Notes: generated from the letters alone by a model not told the origin. Numbered from the stretch's first letter, positions 54,414 through 63,079 are shown. The stretch is 64,000 nucleotides of DNA from Pseudomonas fluorescens (GCF_902498185.1 NZ_CABVIX010000005.1:62001-126000), one strand, 5' to 3'. Made by a program: numbers and translations.

Positions 54414-55009
54414 AGCCCGACGATCAGTATTTCGCTCACCTCTACGCCAACAGCGATGACCCATGGGCGTTTCGCCAGCGCTGGTACGAGCGGCGCAAGC
54501 GCGACCTGGTGATGGCCAGCCTGCCCCGCCAGTGCTACGAGCGCGTGTTCGAGCCCGCTTGCGCCAACGGCGAACTCAGCGCTGCGCTCGCTGAGCGCAG
54601 CGCCAGCCTGCTGTGCCAGGACCTGGACCCGACAGCTGTGCAATTGGCCCGCGAACGCCTGAGCGAGGCACCCCATGCGCGCGTGGAACAAGGCCGCTTG
54701 CCCGCCGATTGGCCAGGCGAGCGCTATGACCTGATCGTGCTCAGCGAGATCGGCTACTACCTTGACCCGACGCAATGGCTGCAAGTGATCGAGCAATCAG
54801 TCGCCAGTCTGACGGCTGACGGTGGGCTGCTCGCCTGTCACTGGCTGCACCCCATTGAAGGCTGCCCACAGACCGGCCATCAGGTGCATGCGATGCTGGC
54901 CAAGCATCTGCCGTTGTACCCGCTCTATCGGCATGAAGAAGCCGATTTCCTCTTGGAATACTGGTGTTGTCAGCCCAGCGTGATCGATCTGGACGAGACC
55001 TGCGCATGA
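54410..55009 (+). CDS. Class I SAM-dependent methyltransferase (NodS-like)
   Basis: 199 residues, ATG at 54410 overlapping the PIG-L stop. The N-terminal DDQYFAHLYANSDDPWAFRQ WYERRK-type region and VFEPACANGELSAALAERSA (motif I), LCQDLDPTAVQLARERL and YDLIVLSEIGYYL fit the NodS/DUF-like methyltransferases; NodS N-methylates the free amine of deacetylated chitooligosaccharides. That parallels the preceding deacetylase, which in Nod-factor synthesis is NodB. Substrate assignment is inference. Confidence 0.88.
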   Translation: MKPDDQYFAHLYANSDDPWAFRQRWYERRKRDLVMASLPRQCYERVFEPACANGELSAALAERSASLLCQDLDPTAVQLARERLSEAPHARVEQGRLPADWPGERYDLIVLSEIGYYLDPTQWLQVIEQSVASLTADGGLLACHWLHPIEGCPQTGHQVHAMLAKHLPLYPLYRHEEADFLLEYWCCQPSVIDLDETCA

Positions 55010-55662
55010 TTGCCGTGATCATTCCCGCGCATAACGAGGCACGCCGCTTGGGGCGCTGTCTGAAGGCTGTGGAAGCGGCTGCCCGGCACGCCGAGCAGGC
55101 CGGACATGAAGTCCGTATTCTGGTGGTGCTGGATCGCTGTACAGACAGCAGCGCAGCCATCGCCAGGCGCCACAAGGTGGAAACCCTTGAGGTAGCGGCC
55201 GGCAATGTCGGCAAGGCGCGACGCGCCGGTGCTGCTTGGATGCTTGAACAAGGCGCACATTGGCTCGCCTGCACCGATGCCGACAGTCGGGTGCCGCCAC
55301 ATTGGTTGATGTGGCAACTCGAATGCTCCGCGGATGCGGTGTGCGGCACGGTCCATATAGAACGCTGGCAACCCTGGCAGGATGCCGAACTGCGCCGGCG
55401 CTATCTCAACGGTTACCACGCTCGCGAAGATCATCGGCATATCCATGGCGCGAATCTGGGCATCTGTGCACGGGCCTATCAGCGGGTTGGCGGTTTCCCA
55501 CCCATCCCTGCCCATGAGGATGTTCATCTGGTGAATGCCTTGCAGGCAGCAGGCGCACGTATTGTGTGGACGGCCAGGCACAGCGTGGCGACCAGCAGCC
55601 GTGGAGACTGCAGAGCCCGGGATGGTTTTGGAGATTACCTCAAAAGCCTGGCAACGGCATAA
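55006..55662 (+). CDS. Family 2 glycosyltransferase
   Basis: 218 residues, ATG overlapping the methyltransferase stop by four bases. GT2 (GT-A fold): MIAVIIPAHNEARRLGRCLK, VRILVVLDRCTDSSAAIA, ACTDADSRVPPHWLMWQLEC with the DxD, and RVGGFPPIPAHEDVHLVNAL with the acceptor-base ED. No membrane helix is predicted. It is the last gene of the operon; 42 bp later the convergent ku gene ends. It probably transfers one sugar to a small acceptor or lipid. Confidence 0.9.
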   Translation: MIAVIIPAHNEARRLGRCLKAVEAAARHAEQAGHEVRILVVLDRCTDSSAAIARRHKVETLEVAAGNVGKARRAGAAWMLEQGAHWLACTDADSRVPPHWLMWQLECSADAVCGTVHIERWQPWQDAELRRRYLNGYHAREDHRHIHGANLGICARAYQRVGGFPPIPAHEDVHLVNALQAAGARIVWTARHSVATSSRGDCRARDGFGDYLKSLATA

Positions 55663-55704
55663 GCCACGCAGGGCGATCAATACAGGATCGCGTAACCCCC
55701 CCGG

Positions 55705-56538
55705 TCATGAAGCTTTTTTGCGGCTGGGGGCTTTTTTCGTTGCCGGCGCCTTGCCCCCGAGGCTGCGTTTGAGCAGCTCGGTGAGGTCGAGGATATCGGC
55801 GCTCTTCTCGCCTCCACCCTCCTTGGCCGATTCCACCACGGCGATCTTGCCCTTGCTCGCTTTCTCTTCCACCAGGTCCATGATGGTCTGCTTGAAAACG
55901 TTCTGGTACTCATCAGGCGCCCATTCGCCGCTCATGTCCTCCACCAGCCGCTTGGCCATCTGCAATTCGCGCTTGTCGACCTTGGCATCAGTCACGCTTT
56001 TGTCCAGTTCAAGCGTGTCGATGCCGCGCACCTCCTCCGGCCAGCGCAGGGTGATCATCACCAGCGCCTCGTCGAGCGGCCGCAGCAGCGCCAGATGTTG
56101 CTGGGTGTGCAGCACCACGGTCGCCAGGGCGACCTTACCGGTGCTCTGGAGGGTTTCGCGCAGCAACGCATAGACCTTGCCGCCACGGCGGTCGGGGCTC
56201 AGGTAATAAGGGGTATCGAAATGCTGGAGAGGGATCACGTTATGGTCGACGAACGAGAAGATATCGATCGTCTGGGTGGCCTCAGGCCGGGCCTTGCGGA
56301 TCTCTTCTTCGCTGATCACCACATAGCGCCCCTTCTCGAACTGCACGCCCTTGACGATGTTTTCCTTGTCGATGTCCTTGCCGGTGACCTTGTTGATCCG
56401 TTTGTAGCCCACCGGATCCATGCTGCGCTTGTCGAGCCAGTCGAAGTCGACACGTTCACTGCGCACCGCGGTATTCAGGCTGACCGGGATATGCACCAGG
56501 CCAAAGCTGATCGCACCTTTCCAGATGGCTCGGGCCAT
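55705..56538 (-). CDS. ku: Non-homologous end-joining protein Ku
   Basis: 277 residues. MARAIWKGAISFGLVHIPVSL is the bacterial Ku signature, followed by the beta-barrel core (EKGRYVVISEEEIRKARP, YLSPDRRGGKVYALLRETL, LHTQQHLALLRPLDEALVMI) and a Lys-rich C-terminal tail (RSLGGKAPATKKAPSRKKAS) that aids DNA contact. It forms a homodimeric ring on DNA ends and recruits LigD. Its AGGAG SD overlaps the stop of the Cys-rich gene at 56548, so the two are translationally coupled. Confidence 0.95.
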   Translation of the reverse strand: MARAIWKGAISFGLVHIPVSLNTAVRSERVDFDWLDKRSMDPVGYKRINKVTGKDIDKENIVKGVQFEKGRYVVISEEEIRKARPEATQTIDIFSFVDHNVIPLQHFDTPYYLSPDRRGGKVYALLRETLQSTGKVALATVVLHTQQHLALLRPLDEALVMITLRWPEEVRGIDTLELDKSVTDAKVDKRELQMAKRLVEDMSGEWAPDEYQNVFKQTIMDLVEEKASKGKIAVVESAKEGGGEKSADILDLTELLKRSLGGKAPATKKAPSRKKAS

Positions 56539-56547
56539 GATTTGCTC

Positions 56548-56691
56548 CTATTGAGGGTGGTCTGAGGTAGAACCCGGCGTGCAGTAGCGCAGGGCCCCAC
56601 AGCGTTCACAGCATTGACAGGACAGACCAGCGACCTCGCGCCCGAGCGAGGTGCGCCATTGGCAGCCACGTAGCAGACAGAGGAACTTCAT
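56548..56691 (-). CDS. Small cysteine-rich protein upstream of ku
   Basis: 47 residues, ATG at 56691 with a strong AAGGAGG SD and stop TAG at 56550-56548. MKFLCLLRGCQWRTSLGREV, GLSCQCCERCGALRYC has six or seven cysteines including CxxC-type pairs, so a zinc-binding fold is likely. It resembles the short PSPA7_2676-type Cys-rich proteins of Pseudomonas, as I remember them. The stop codon is part of the ku ribosome-binding site (TAGGAG), which ties its translation to ku. The function is unknown. Confidence 0.75.
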   Translation of the reverse strand: MKFLCLLRGCQWRTSLGREVAGLSCQCCERCGALRYCTPGSTSDHPQ

Positions 56692-56768
56692 ACAGCCTCC
56701 TTGACCTGGAATACGGGTACTTACTTCCAGTGACCGCGGCGCCTGTCCAAAGGTTTAATCGTTTAGCC

Positions 56769-57677
56769 CTACGGCAGCGGGTTACCGCCAGTCACGCCGA
56801 ACACTTCGCCGGTGATGTAGCTGGACTCCTGCGAGGCAAGCAGTACATACAAGGGCGCACACTCCGCCGGCTGCCCCGGACGCTTCATGGGGGTCTGGCT
56901 GCCGAAGTCGGGAATCTTTTCCGGTGGCTGACCGCCGCTCGGCTGCAGTACGGTCCAGACCGGGCCAGGCGCTACGGCGTTGACACGAATACCGCGGTCG
57001 ATCACTTGCTTGGCCAGTGCCTTGGTGAAGGCCACGATGGCCGCCTTGGTGGTGGCGTAATCGAGCAGGGTCGCCGAAGGCTGGTAGGACTGGATCGAAG
57101 CGGTGTTGATGATGGTCGCCCCTGCCGGCATCAGCGGAACCGCCGCCTGGCACAGCCAGAACAGCGCATAGACGTTGGTCTTCATGGTCGCGTCGAACTG
57201 CTCGCTGCTGACCTCGCTGACGTCCTTGCGGGCGGTCTGCTTCCCGGCCACGTTGACCAGGATATCGAGCCCGCTCAGCTGCTCATGGGCTTGTTTGATC
57301 AATTGCCTGCAGAACGTTTCATCTTTCAGGTCGCCAGGCAGCGCAATCGCCTTGCGGCCTTCAGCTTCGATCAGCCCGATGACTTCACGCGCATCCACCT
57401 CCTCGCTTGGCAGGTAGTTGAGCACGATATCCGCGCCTTCGCGTGCGAAGGCAATAGCCGTTGCTCTGCCGATGCCCGAGTCGGCGCCGGTGATCAGCGC
57501 CTTGCGCCCGGCCAGGCGACCGAAGCCCTTGTAGGTAAGCTCGCCGTGATCGGGCTCTGGATTCATCTTGGCATCCAGGCCAGGCGCGGCCTGGGTCTGC
57601 GCGGGAAACGGCGGCTGCGGATACTGCGTGAGCGGGTTCTGCATGCTGTACTGATCTTGCGGTTTGCTGGCAGGCAT
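56769..57677 (-). CDS. SDR family oxidoreductase (general-stress YhdF/YgfF type)
   Basis: 302 residues with a Gln/Pro-rich N-terminal extension of about 50 residues ([20 protein letters not shown]), typical of the YhdF/YhxC-like stress SDRs. Cofactor motif [17 protein letters not shown]-equivalent VNVAGKQ, catalytic Ser in NTASIQSY and YATTK; C-terminus [23 protein letters not shown]- or NADH-dependent; the substrate is unknown. Orthologues in Bacillus and Pseudomonas belong to general-stress regulons. Confidence 0.9.
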   Translation of the reverse strand: MPASKPQDQYSMQNPLTQYPQPPFPAQTQAAPGLDAKMNPEPDHGELTYKGFGRLAGRKALITGADSGIGRATAIAFAREGADIVLNYLPSEEVDAREVIGLIEAEGRKAIALPGDLKDETFCRQLIKQAHEQLSGLDILVNVAGKQTARKDVSEVSSEQFDATMKTNVYALFWLCQAAVPLMPAGATIINTASIQSYQPSATLLDYATTKAAIVAFTKALAKQVIDRGIRVNAVAPGPVWTVLQPSGGQPPEKIPDFGSQTPMKRPGQPAECAPLYVLLASQESSYITGEVFGVTGGNPLP

Positions 57678-57852
57678 AAGTCACCTCCTGAGGGTATTGA
57701 CGCCAGATGGCGCGGGTCATGGAATTTCGAGGCCGCAAAATGCCGGAAGGTTTGTTCCAGACAGCGTGCCGACCGACCGATGGTCATCGGGCGGGCTCTC
57801 TGAACCAATGGCTGCATGACAGCGTCCACCGAAAAACAAAGGGCGATCTACC

Positions 57853-58359
57853 ATGACCTATGACCCCATTGACCGAGTGCAGAACTATCTGAAAGCGCAC
57901 GGCCTGAAGCTGTCCACTGCTGAGTCCTGCACCGCAGGCCGCATGGTTGCACTGTTGTCCGAGAAACCTGGGACCGGCAGCGTGCTCGAATGCGGGTATG
58001 TGGTGTATTCCCCCGAAGCCAAGCAGCGTTTGCTGGGCGTCAGTGCTCGTACCATCGAGCACTTCGGATTGACCAGTCAGGAAGTAGCCCGGGAAATGGC
58101 GCTCGGCGCGCTGGCCGACAGCCCAGCCAGCGTGGCCATCGCCACCACTGGCGTGGCAGGCCCCGACGCCGAGGGTGATATTGCCCCCGGGACGCTTTGT
58201 TTTGCCTGGGCTTTCGCCGAGCTGCCGACACCGGCGGTATTCAGCCGCACCGAGCGATTCTTCGGCGACCGCCAGTCAGTGCTGCACCAGGCTTCGCTTC
58301 ATGGACTGCTGCAGATGATGCAGTTTCATCAACGCTGGCTACGCGGCGAGCGCACCTGA
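57853..58359 (+). CDS. CinA C-terminal domain protein (PncC-like amidohydrolase)
   Basis: 168 residues, a stand-alone CinA_C domain: LSTAESCTAGRMVALLSEKP (Ser and Lys-type active site region), GSVLECGYVVYSPEAKQRLLGV, VAIATTGVAGPDAEGDIAPG, VFSRTERFFGDRQSVLHQAS. PncC deamidates nicotinamide mononucleotide to recycle NAD breakdown products; NMN comes from DNA ligase of the NAD type. It leads a three-gene plus-strand group with a membrane protein gene and a DUF421 gene. Confidence 0.9.
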   Translation: MTYDPIDRVQNYLKAHGLKLSTAESCTAGRMVALLSEKPGTGSVLECGYVVYSPEAKQRLLGVSARTIEHFGLTSQEVAREMALGALADSPASVAIATTGVAGPDAEGDIAPGTLCFAWAFAELPTPAVFSRTERFFGDRQSVLHQASLHGLLQMMQFHQRWLRGERT

Positions 58360-58386
58360 CAGGCGCGGGCCCGGGGGATCACGGCC

Positions 58387-58896
58387 ATGAAAACAGAGGA
58401 CGAGCATCACGCCCGGCAGTACCCGGTCAGCGAAGACATGCGCATGCAGCGGCGCGTGTGGCGGTTCGAGCGCATTGGCTGGTATGGGCTACTCGTTGTC
58501 GTCGGGCTGACCCTGGCTGGCCTGTTTGGCAGCGGCCCGCTCAGTGAACGCACGGCCACCAGCCCGGACGGCCGCGTGCAGGTCGATTACGCCCGCTTCA
58601 CCCGCAGTGGCGCGGCCGAGCAGTTGCGTATCCGGATTCAGGGCAAGCCCGATGACCAAGCCACTCTGCTACTCGATGGTTCAATGTTCCGCGACCTGAC
58701 GGTGGAAACGCTGCAGCCCCAGCCCCTGGTCTCGCTGTCCCAGGGACAGGCCCTGCTTCTTCACCTGGGCACCGACACCGACGGTGTCGCCATGCTCTAC
58801 ATGACACTGCGCAACGACAGCGTCGGACAGTTCAGCGGCCAGGCCCGGGTGGGGCCGAACAGCGTCGTGCGCTTTTCAACCTTCGTCTATCCCTGA
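58387..58896 (+). CDS. Hypothetical single-pass membrane protein
   Basis: 169 residues. One hydrophobic helix (WYGLLVVVGLTLAGLFGSGP, about residues 32-51) with a cytoplasmic Arg-rich N-terminus and an outside domain of about 115 residues with beta character (VQVDYARFTRSGAAEQLRIR, LLHLGTDTDGVAMLYMTLRN). It is regularly found with a DUF421 gene in my memory of stress islands. No catalytic motif. It starts 27 bp after the CinA-like gene and ends 9 bp before the DUF421 gene. Confidence 0.7.
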   Translation: MKTEDEHHARQYPVSEDMRMQRRVWRFERIGWYGLLVVVGLTLAGLFGSGPLSERTATSPDGRVQVDYARFTRSGAAEQLRIRIQGKPDDQATLLLDGSMFRDLTVETLQPQPLVSLSQGQALLLHLGTDTDGVAMLYMTLRNDSVGQFSGQARVGPNSVVRFSTFVYP

Positions 58897-58905
58897 GGAG
58901 CCATC

Positions 58906-59355
58906 ATGGATTCAGTTCTGCGCGCAGCGGCCATGTATGTGGCATTGATGTTTTTGTTCCGGGTGGCCGGGCGCCGCTCGCTCGCCGACCTGACGACCTT
59001 CGACTTCGTCCTGTTGCTGATCATCGGCGAGGCAACGCAACAGGCGCTGCTGGGCGATGATTTCTCGTTCACCAATGCCGTGCTGGTGATATCCACGCTG
59101 ATCGTGCTGGACGTCGGACTGTCGCTGGCCAAGCTCAATTCGCTGAGGGTGGCGCGGCTGGTGGATGGTCATGCCACGGTGGTGGTCGAGAACGGCGAGT
59201 TCCTGCGGGGGCGCATGCGCCGATCGCGGTTGACCGAAGATGACATCCTCGAATCGGCCCGGGCCAACCAAGGGGTGCTGGAAGTCAGCCAGATCAAGTA
59301 CGCCATTGTCGAACGCAACGGCAAGATTTCCATCATCCGGCAGGAGGATGACTAG
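58906..59355 (+). CDS. DUF421 (YetF-like) membrane protein
   Basis: 149 residues. Three hydrophobic segments in the first 75 residues (AAMYVALMFLFRVAGRR, TFDFVLLLIIGEATQQALL, NAVLVISTLIVLDVGLSL), then a soluble domain (LVDGHATVVVENGEFLRGRM, LTEDDILESARANQGVLEVS, IKYAIVERNGKISIIRQ). The layout matches DUF421 proteins, which are related to sporulation protein SpoVAE and Bacillus YetF. The function is unknown. Its stop overlaps that of the convergent YbdK ligase gene by a few bases. Confidence 0.88.
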   Translation: MDSVLRAAAMYVALMFLFRVAGRRSLADLTTFDFVLLLIIGEATQQALLGDDFSFTNAVLVISTLIVLDVGLSLAKLNSLRVARLVDGHATVVVENGEFLRGRMRRSRLTEDDILESARANQGVLEVSQIKYAIVERNGKISIIRQEDD

Positions 59356-60506
59356 AACGTCACCCCGGTGACACCTGGCCCCGTCGGAACCACATTGTGC
59401 GCATCCTCCATGACCTGCTCTACCACTTCGCGCATCGCGTGGCAGTGCTCCAGACCGTTCGCGCGCGCGCGTGCGAGTGCGGCCAGCTGGCGGTCGGCAC
59501 TGGTGCCTTCGGCAAGGATGCGCCGTGCCTGCAGGAATGCCCGCTCGGCATCGACGGTGTCGCAAGGGAACCGCGCCTCGGCCTGCGCCAGCCAGCCCAG
59601 TGCGCTGACTGGCTGCTCGTCGTGCGAGCCTATGAACTCGCCCTGGCGCCCATAGCGCAATGCGCGCCAGTAGTTCTCATGAGTGATCCAGCGGATTTCG
59701 CGGTTGACCGGCTGGACGTCGTGATGCGGCACCACGCAGTGCTCGACCAGGTGCCGGAACAGTGCAGCGATGCACAAGGCATCTTCGAGCCGAGGGCAAG
59801 CGTCGGTCATGCGCAGTTCGACCGTTGGAAAACGATGGGAAGGCCGGATGGCCCACCACAATGCCCCATCCTTGGCCAGTGAGCCCGTGCGTTGCAGCAA
59901 GGCGCGATAGCGTTGGTAGGCACCCCAGTCCGGCAGCAATTCGGGTAGCCCCATATGTGGCCACTCGCCGCAGATCACGCGGCGGTAACTCATGTAACCG
60001 GTTACCTGACCACCCCACAGAGGCGAGGAAGTGCTGAGCAGCAGTAGCAAGGGCGTCCAGTAAAGCACGCGATTGATGAGTTGGATGCGATCACACCCTT
60101 GCGGCACTCCGACATGTACGTGCAGGCCGCAGAGCAGGCTACGGCGGGCGACATGCTGGTAATCGTCGAAGATTTGCCGGAAATGTGCCAGAGGCCGCGG
60201 ACTCTGGCGCACCCAAAGCGCGGAGGGATGACTGGCGGCGCAGTACAACCCGGCGTTTTCCTCAGCCAGCGCAATGGACAAACGTTGACGGCTGGCTGTG
60301 AAGAACTCACGCGCCTGATGAATATTGCCAAAGACCGGTGATGCGATCTCGATCTGGCTGCGGAACATCTCCTCGGCGAAATACTCGCCCATGACCTCCC
60401 GGCAGACCCTGCCGACCGCTGCCGTGGGCCGCGCAAGGACCTGCCCACTGGCGCGGTCGACCAGCAGATACTCCTCCTCGATACCGAAGTCGCACTGCCG
60501 GACCAT
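59352..60506 (-). CDS. YbdK-type carboxylate-amine ligase (glutamate-cysteine ligase 2 family)
   Basis: 384 residues, GCS2 family: FGIEEEYLLVDRASGQVLA (ATP/glutamate site), EMFRSQIEIASPVFGNIHQA, GLHVHVGVPQGCDR, LLLLSTSSPLWGG, TVELRMTDACPRLED. E. coli YbdK has weak glutamate-cysteine ligase activity, and related enzymes make gamma-glutamyl or other peptides in biosynthesis. The gene is 10 bp after the methyltransferase gene on the minus strand and lies in a three-gene operon with it and the haem-oxygenase-like iron enzyme. Confidence 0.9.
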   Translation of the reverse strand: MVRQCDFGIEEEYLLVDRASGQVLARPTAAVGRVCREVMGEYFAEEMFRSQIEIASPVFGNIHQAREFFTASRQRLSIALAEENAGLYCAASHPSALWVRQSPRPLAHFRQIFDDYQHVARRSLLCGLHVHVGVPQGCDRIQLINRVLYWTPLLLLLSTSSPLWGGQVTGYMSYRRVICGEWPHMGLPELLPDWGAYQRYRALLQRTGSLAKDGALWWAIRPSHRFPTVELRMTDACPRLEDALCIAALFRHLVEHCVVPHHDVQPVNREIRWITHENYWRALRYGRQGEFIGSHDEQPVSALGWLAQAEARFPCDTVDAERAFLQARRILAEGTSADRQLAALARARANGLEHCHAMREVVEQVMEDAHNVVPTGPGVTGVTF

Positions 60507-60515
60507 GGGCCAGGC

Positions 60516-61472
60516 TCACTCGGCGCTGCGGGTCACGGTCAGGGCTACTGCGGCAATGCGTTCGACCTTTTCGTACCCAGGCTCCTCCAGTTGTTCGCCG
60601 AACACGTCCGGGTCGAGTTCCCGGTAATGCCACTGCCACTTCGGGCCGGCCAGGCGCAGGCGAACAGCTTCGAGCAAGGCATCCTTGCCTTCGACGATCG
60701 CCACGCCGGTGTACAGCAGGAGGGAGCCACCGACGCTCAATCGAGACAGGGACTGCTCGACGATGCGCAAGGACAGCGCAGCACCGAGCGCGCCGCCACC
60801 GTGGCGGTAAAGGCGCTCGTCCGTATCGATCATGTAGGGCGGATTGGCCACGATGAGATCGTAATTGCCCGTGACGCCATCTAGGATGTCGCTCTGCGCA
60901 ACCGTCACGTTACCCAGGCCCGCCAGTGCCGCATTGATGGCGGTGTACCGCAGCGCCACCGGATTGATATCCACGGCACTGACCTGGGCGTGCCGCGCAG
61001 CCGAGGCGATCAGCAACGCGCCGATGCCAGCCCCGCAGCCAATGTCCACCGCATGTTCGACAGCCTGAAAATTGTGTTGCAGATGATCCCTGATGACCTG
61101 CGCGAACCGGTAGCTGTCCGGTCCGAAGAACACCGCGTCCTGGGCGTCGGTAGGATACCCCGAGTGCACCAGCAGCAGATCGTCCAGGATCGACCAGCGA
61201 ACCCGGCTGCGCAGCAGGTCTCCCTGCTCATCCAGCACATGAGCGTCACGCATTTGCACGACTTCGTCCGCCGACAGCAGGCTCGCCGGAAACGGCCGGT
61301 TCCAGCCGAATACGTCGCGAAGTGTGGCTGCCCGCTGCGCCGTGGCGCGGGCATTGTTACGCGCCTGGGTGACAGGCGTTACGCAGGTGAAGTGGTAGCC
61401 GTCCGCCTGCAGCCTGCGGCCGAGCTGCAGCAGGGCCTGGTCGGTATGGGTCTGTTCGTCGCTCAATTGCAT
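60516..61472 (-). CDS. SAM-dependent methyltransferase, HemK/PrmC-like
   Basis: 318 residues from the ATG at 61472 (MQLSDEQTHTDQALL); the ATG overlaps the previous stop (TGATG) and GAGGG lies upstream. Motif I VDIGCGAGIGALLIASAAR, motif II VSAVDINPVALRYTAINAAL and the catalytic NPPY in YDLIVANPPYMID, the mark of enzymes that methylate amide, amine or guanine nitrogen. An N-terminal domain (residues 1-125) precedes the Rossmann fold. True PrmC is elsewhere in pseudomonads, so this is a paralogue with a different substrate. Confidence 0.88.
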   Translation of the reverse strand: MQLSDEQTHTDQALLQLGRRLQADGYHFTCVTPVTQARNNARATAQRAATLRDVFGWNRPFPASLLSADEVVQMRDAHVLDEQGDLLRSRVRWSILDDLLLVHSGYPTDAQDAVFFGPDSYRFAQVIRDHLQHNFQAVEHAVDIGCGAGIGALLIASAARHAQVSAVDINPVALRYTAINAALAGLGNVTVAQSDILDGVTGNYDLIVANPPYMIDTDERLYRHGGGALGAALSLRIVEQSLSRLSVGGSLLLYTGVAIVEGKDALLEAVRLRLAGPKWQWHYRELDPDVFGEQLEEPGYEKVERIAAVALTVTRSAE

Positions 61473-62806
61473 CAGCAAGGTCCCTCGTGGGCCAGTCCGG
61501 TCATTCTGGCGTAGGCTTGCGTGGCCTGCAGTCCCTCCGGCAGGGCGTGGCGATTACCGGACATCTGTTCGATCAAGGCTTCAAGATCATTGGTCTCCCG
61601 AAGCCTGGCAGGCGCGGGAGACTGGGTCTGGGCTTCCCACTTGCCTGGGGGCAGCCGTCTGCACGGTGGTGCTTGCCAGTCTCCGGCGATCCAGTCATGC
61701 CATAGCTGCATTTCGAAAGGCGTGAACACCCCGAACATTGGCGCCGTCGGACCATCGAGAAGACGCCAGAAGCGGCTGAGGGCCGGGTCCTCGTCACGTT
61801 TGATCCAACCCTGGGCGACCAGTGCATCGAGAAAGGCCGGCATGCTGCCCGGCTCAGCCAGCCACTGGTTGATCGTGCGCCCTTTGAGCTTGCAAAGATC
61901 AGAGTGCATGAACTGGCCGAAACTACGTTTTCGTTCCAGGGCCGAGACCAGCTCGGAGTGCAGGTCGAAACTTGCGATGAGCGCGGTGGTGGGGGTACCC
62001 AGATCGTTCAGACGATATCCGCGCACCACGCGGCGATAGAAGTGCTCGCGGTCGTGCTCGGGGAGCAGGAGTTCAAGGGCCTGCACTGATTTCTGCGCAT
62101 GGCCGCTGGCCGCGTTGTCGATTGTCACGTGCAGACGGAAATAATGGGCGTCGATGCCGAGTTCGGCAAGCTCATAGGTGGTGATCAGCAAATGCAAGGG
62201 CGGCTGCTCGTAGCCCAGGTTGTAGCCGATCACTTCCGGCAGGAACTGCTCGACGTTGAAACCCAGCGCCAACTGGATCGCGCCTTGGAGGTAACGCTCG
62301 TCCGCCAGCGGTACGGGCTCCAGGCAGCCGAGATGGCTCAGCAGACGCTGATACACCAGGACGTGATTGCAACGAGGATCGCCGTCACCCAGCTCTTCGA
62401 GGTAGGTGCGGATCAAGCCGTGGAAGCGCGGGTCGTGCCAGTAATGCAAGGTGCCATGCAACCAGGCGCCGTCAACCACCTTGGTAGGTGCGACCTGCTG
62501 CAGGAACCACAGCGCTTGCGCACGGTTGGTGAAATAGCGCCGGGGACCGCCAGACTGGCGGTCCTGCAGGTAATCTGCGTAGCCAGCGGCAACTTTGCCC
62601 GCCACTTGTGCAGTCCAGGCTGTCAAGCCTTCAGGGGTAGCTGGCAGCTCTTCAGGCAGGCCGTCCGCATGTTGCAGCTGCTCGCCCAGCCAACGCGCGC
62701 TGTCGGTGCAGGTGCCATGAAGCAGAGAACGGTAGCGACTCTCTAGGTTCATGCGTTCGGCACGTGCTGGTACTCCAGTTGCTGCGTTGCGGATCATGAC
62801 CGTCAT
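61472..62806 (-). CDS. Haem-oxygenase-like iron-containing redox enzyme
   Basis: 444 residues from the ATG at 62806, after GGAGGCC. The C-terminal half of the core has ELAELGIDAHYFRLHVTIDN followed by AASGHAQKSVQALELLL, the pattern of haem-oxygenase-like diiron oxidases (Glu, His, Asp, His ligands). The N-terminus has a helical domain (RAQALWFLQQVAPTKVVDGA, WLHGTLHYWHD). Characterised relatives carry out N-oxygenation, desaturation or C-C cleavage in natural product pathways. First gene of the operon with a methyltransferase and an amine ligase. Confidence 0.85.
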   Translation of the reverse strand: MTVMIRNAATGVPARAERMNLESRYRSLLHGTCTDSARWLGEQLQHADGLPEELPATPEGLTAWTAQVAGKVAAGYADYLQDRQSGGPRRYFTNRAQALWFLQQVAPTKVVDGAWLHGTLHYWHDPRFHGLIRTYLEELGDGDPRCNHVLVYQRLLSHLGCLEPVPLADERYLQGAIQLALGFNVEQFLPEVIGYNLGYEQPPLHLLITTYELAELGIDAHYFRLHVTIDNAASGHAQKSVQALELLLPEHDREHFYRRVVRGYRLNDLGTPTTALIASFDLHSELVSALERKRSFGQFMHSDLCKLKGRTINQWLAEPGSMPAFLDALVAQGWIKRDEDPALSRFWRLLDGPTAPMFGVFTPFEMQLWHDWIAGDWQAPPCRRLPPGKWEAQTQSPAPARLRETNDLEALIEQMSGNRHALPEGLQATQAYARMTGLAHEGPC

Positions 62807-62822
62807 GTTCGGCCTCCAGCGT

Positions 62823-63014
62823 TCAGTTGTCCTTCTCCGGCGCTGGCACAGGTTGCTGCGCGGGCGCTCCGGAAGAAACAGGGGCGTCGGGTTTCTGCAT
62901 TTGCAAGGAAGGTTTGCTAGGGTCGGCATCCTTGGCAGGATGGTCATCGCGATTGAAGCAGCCGCCGAGCAACAAGGTCGCGCTCAACAGACAGATAACG
63001 GGTGCAGTTCGCAT
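62823..63014 (-). CDS. Small lipoprotein
   Basis: 63 residues. Lipoprotein signal peptide RTAPVICLLSATLLLGGC, lipobox LLGGC with Cys19, followed by Asn-Arg-Asp-Asp, then a Pro/Lys/Gln-rich tail (PSLQMQKPDAPVSSGAPAQQ) without predicted structure. The Asn/Arg after the Cys does not give the +2 Asp retention signal, so outer membrane sorting is possible. An AGATATC-type leader precedes it; the SD is GGAG about 11 bases upstream. The function is unknown. Confidence 0.75.
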   Translation of the reverse strand: MRTAPVICLLSATLLLGGCFNRDDHPAKDADPSKPSLQMQKPDAPVSSGAPAQQPVPAPEKDN

Positions 63015-63079
63015 AAGATATCTCCAGCAGTGACCGGTTGCAGCGCCAGGGTATTGCGCCCCGGCGCTGCAGCGTTCAG

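Noticed and set aside
59352..59355. Overlapping stop codons of the DUF421 and YbdK genes as a special feature
   Set aside because: A four-base convergent overlap of stops is common in compact bacterial genomes and needs no special explanation.
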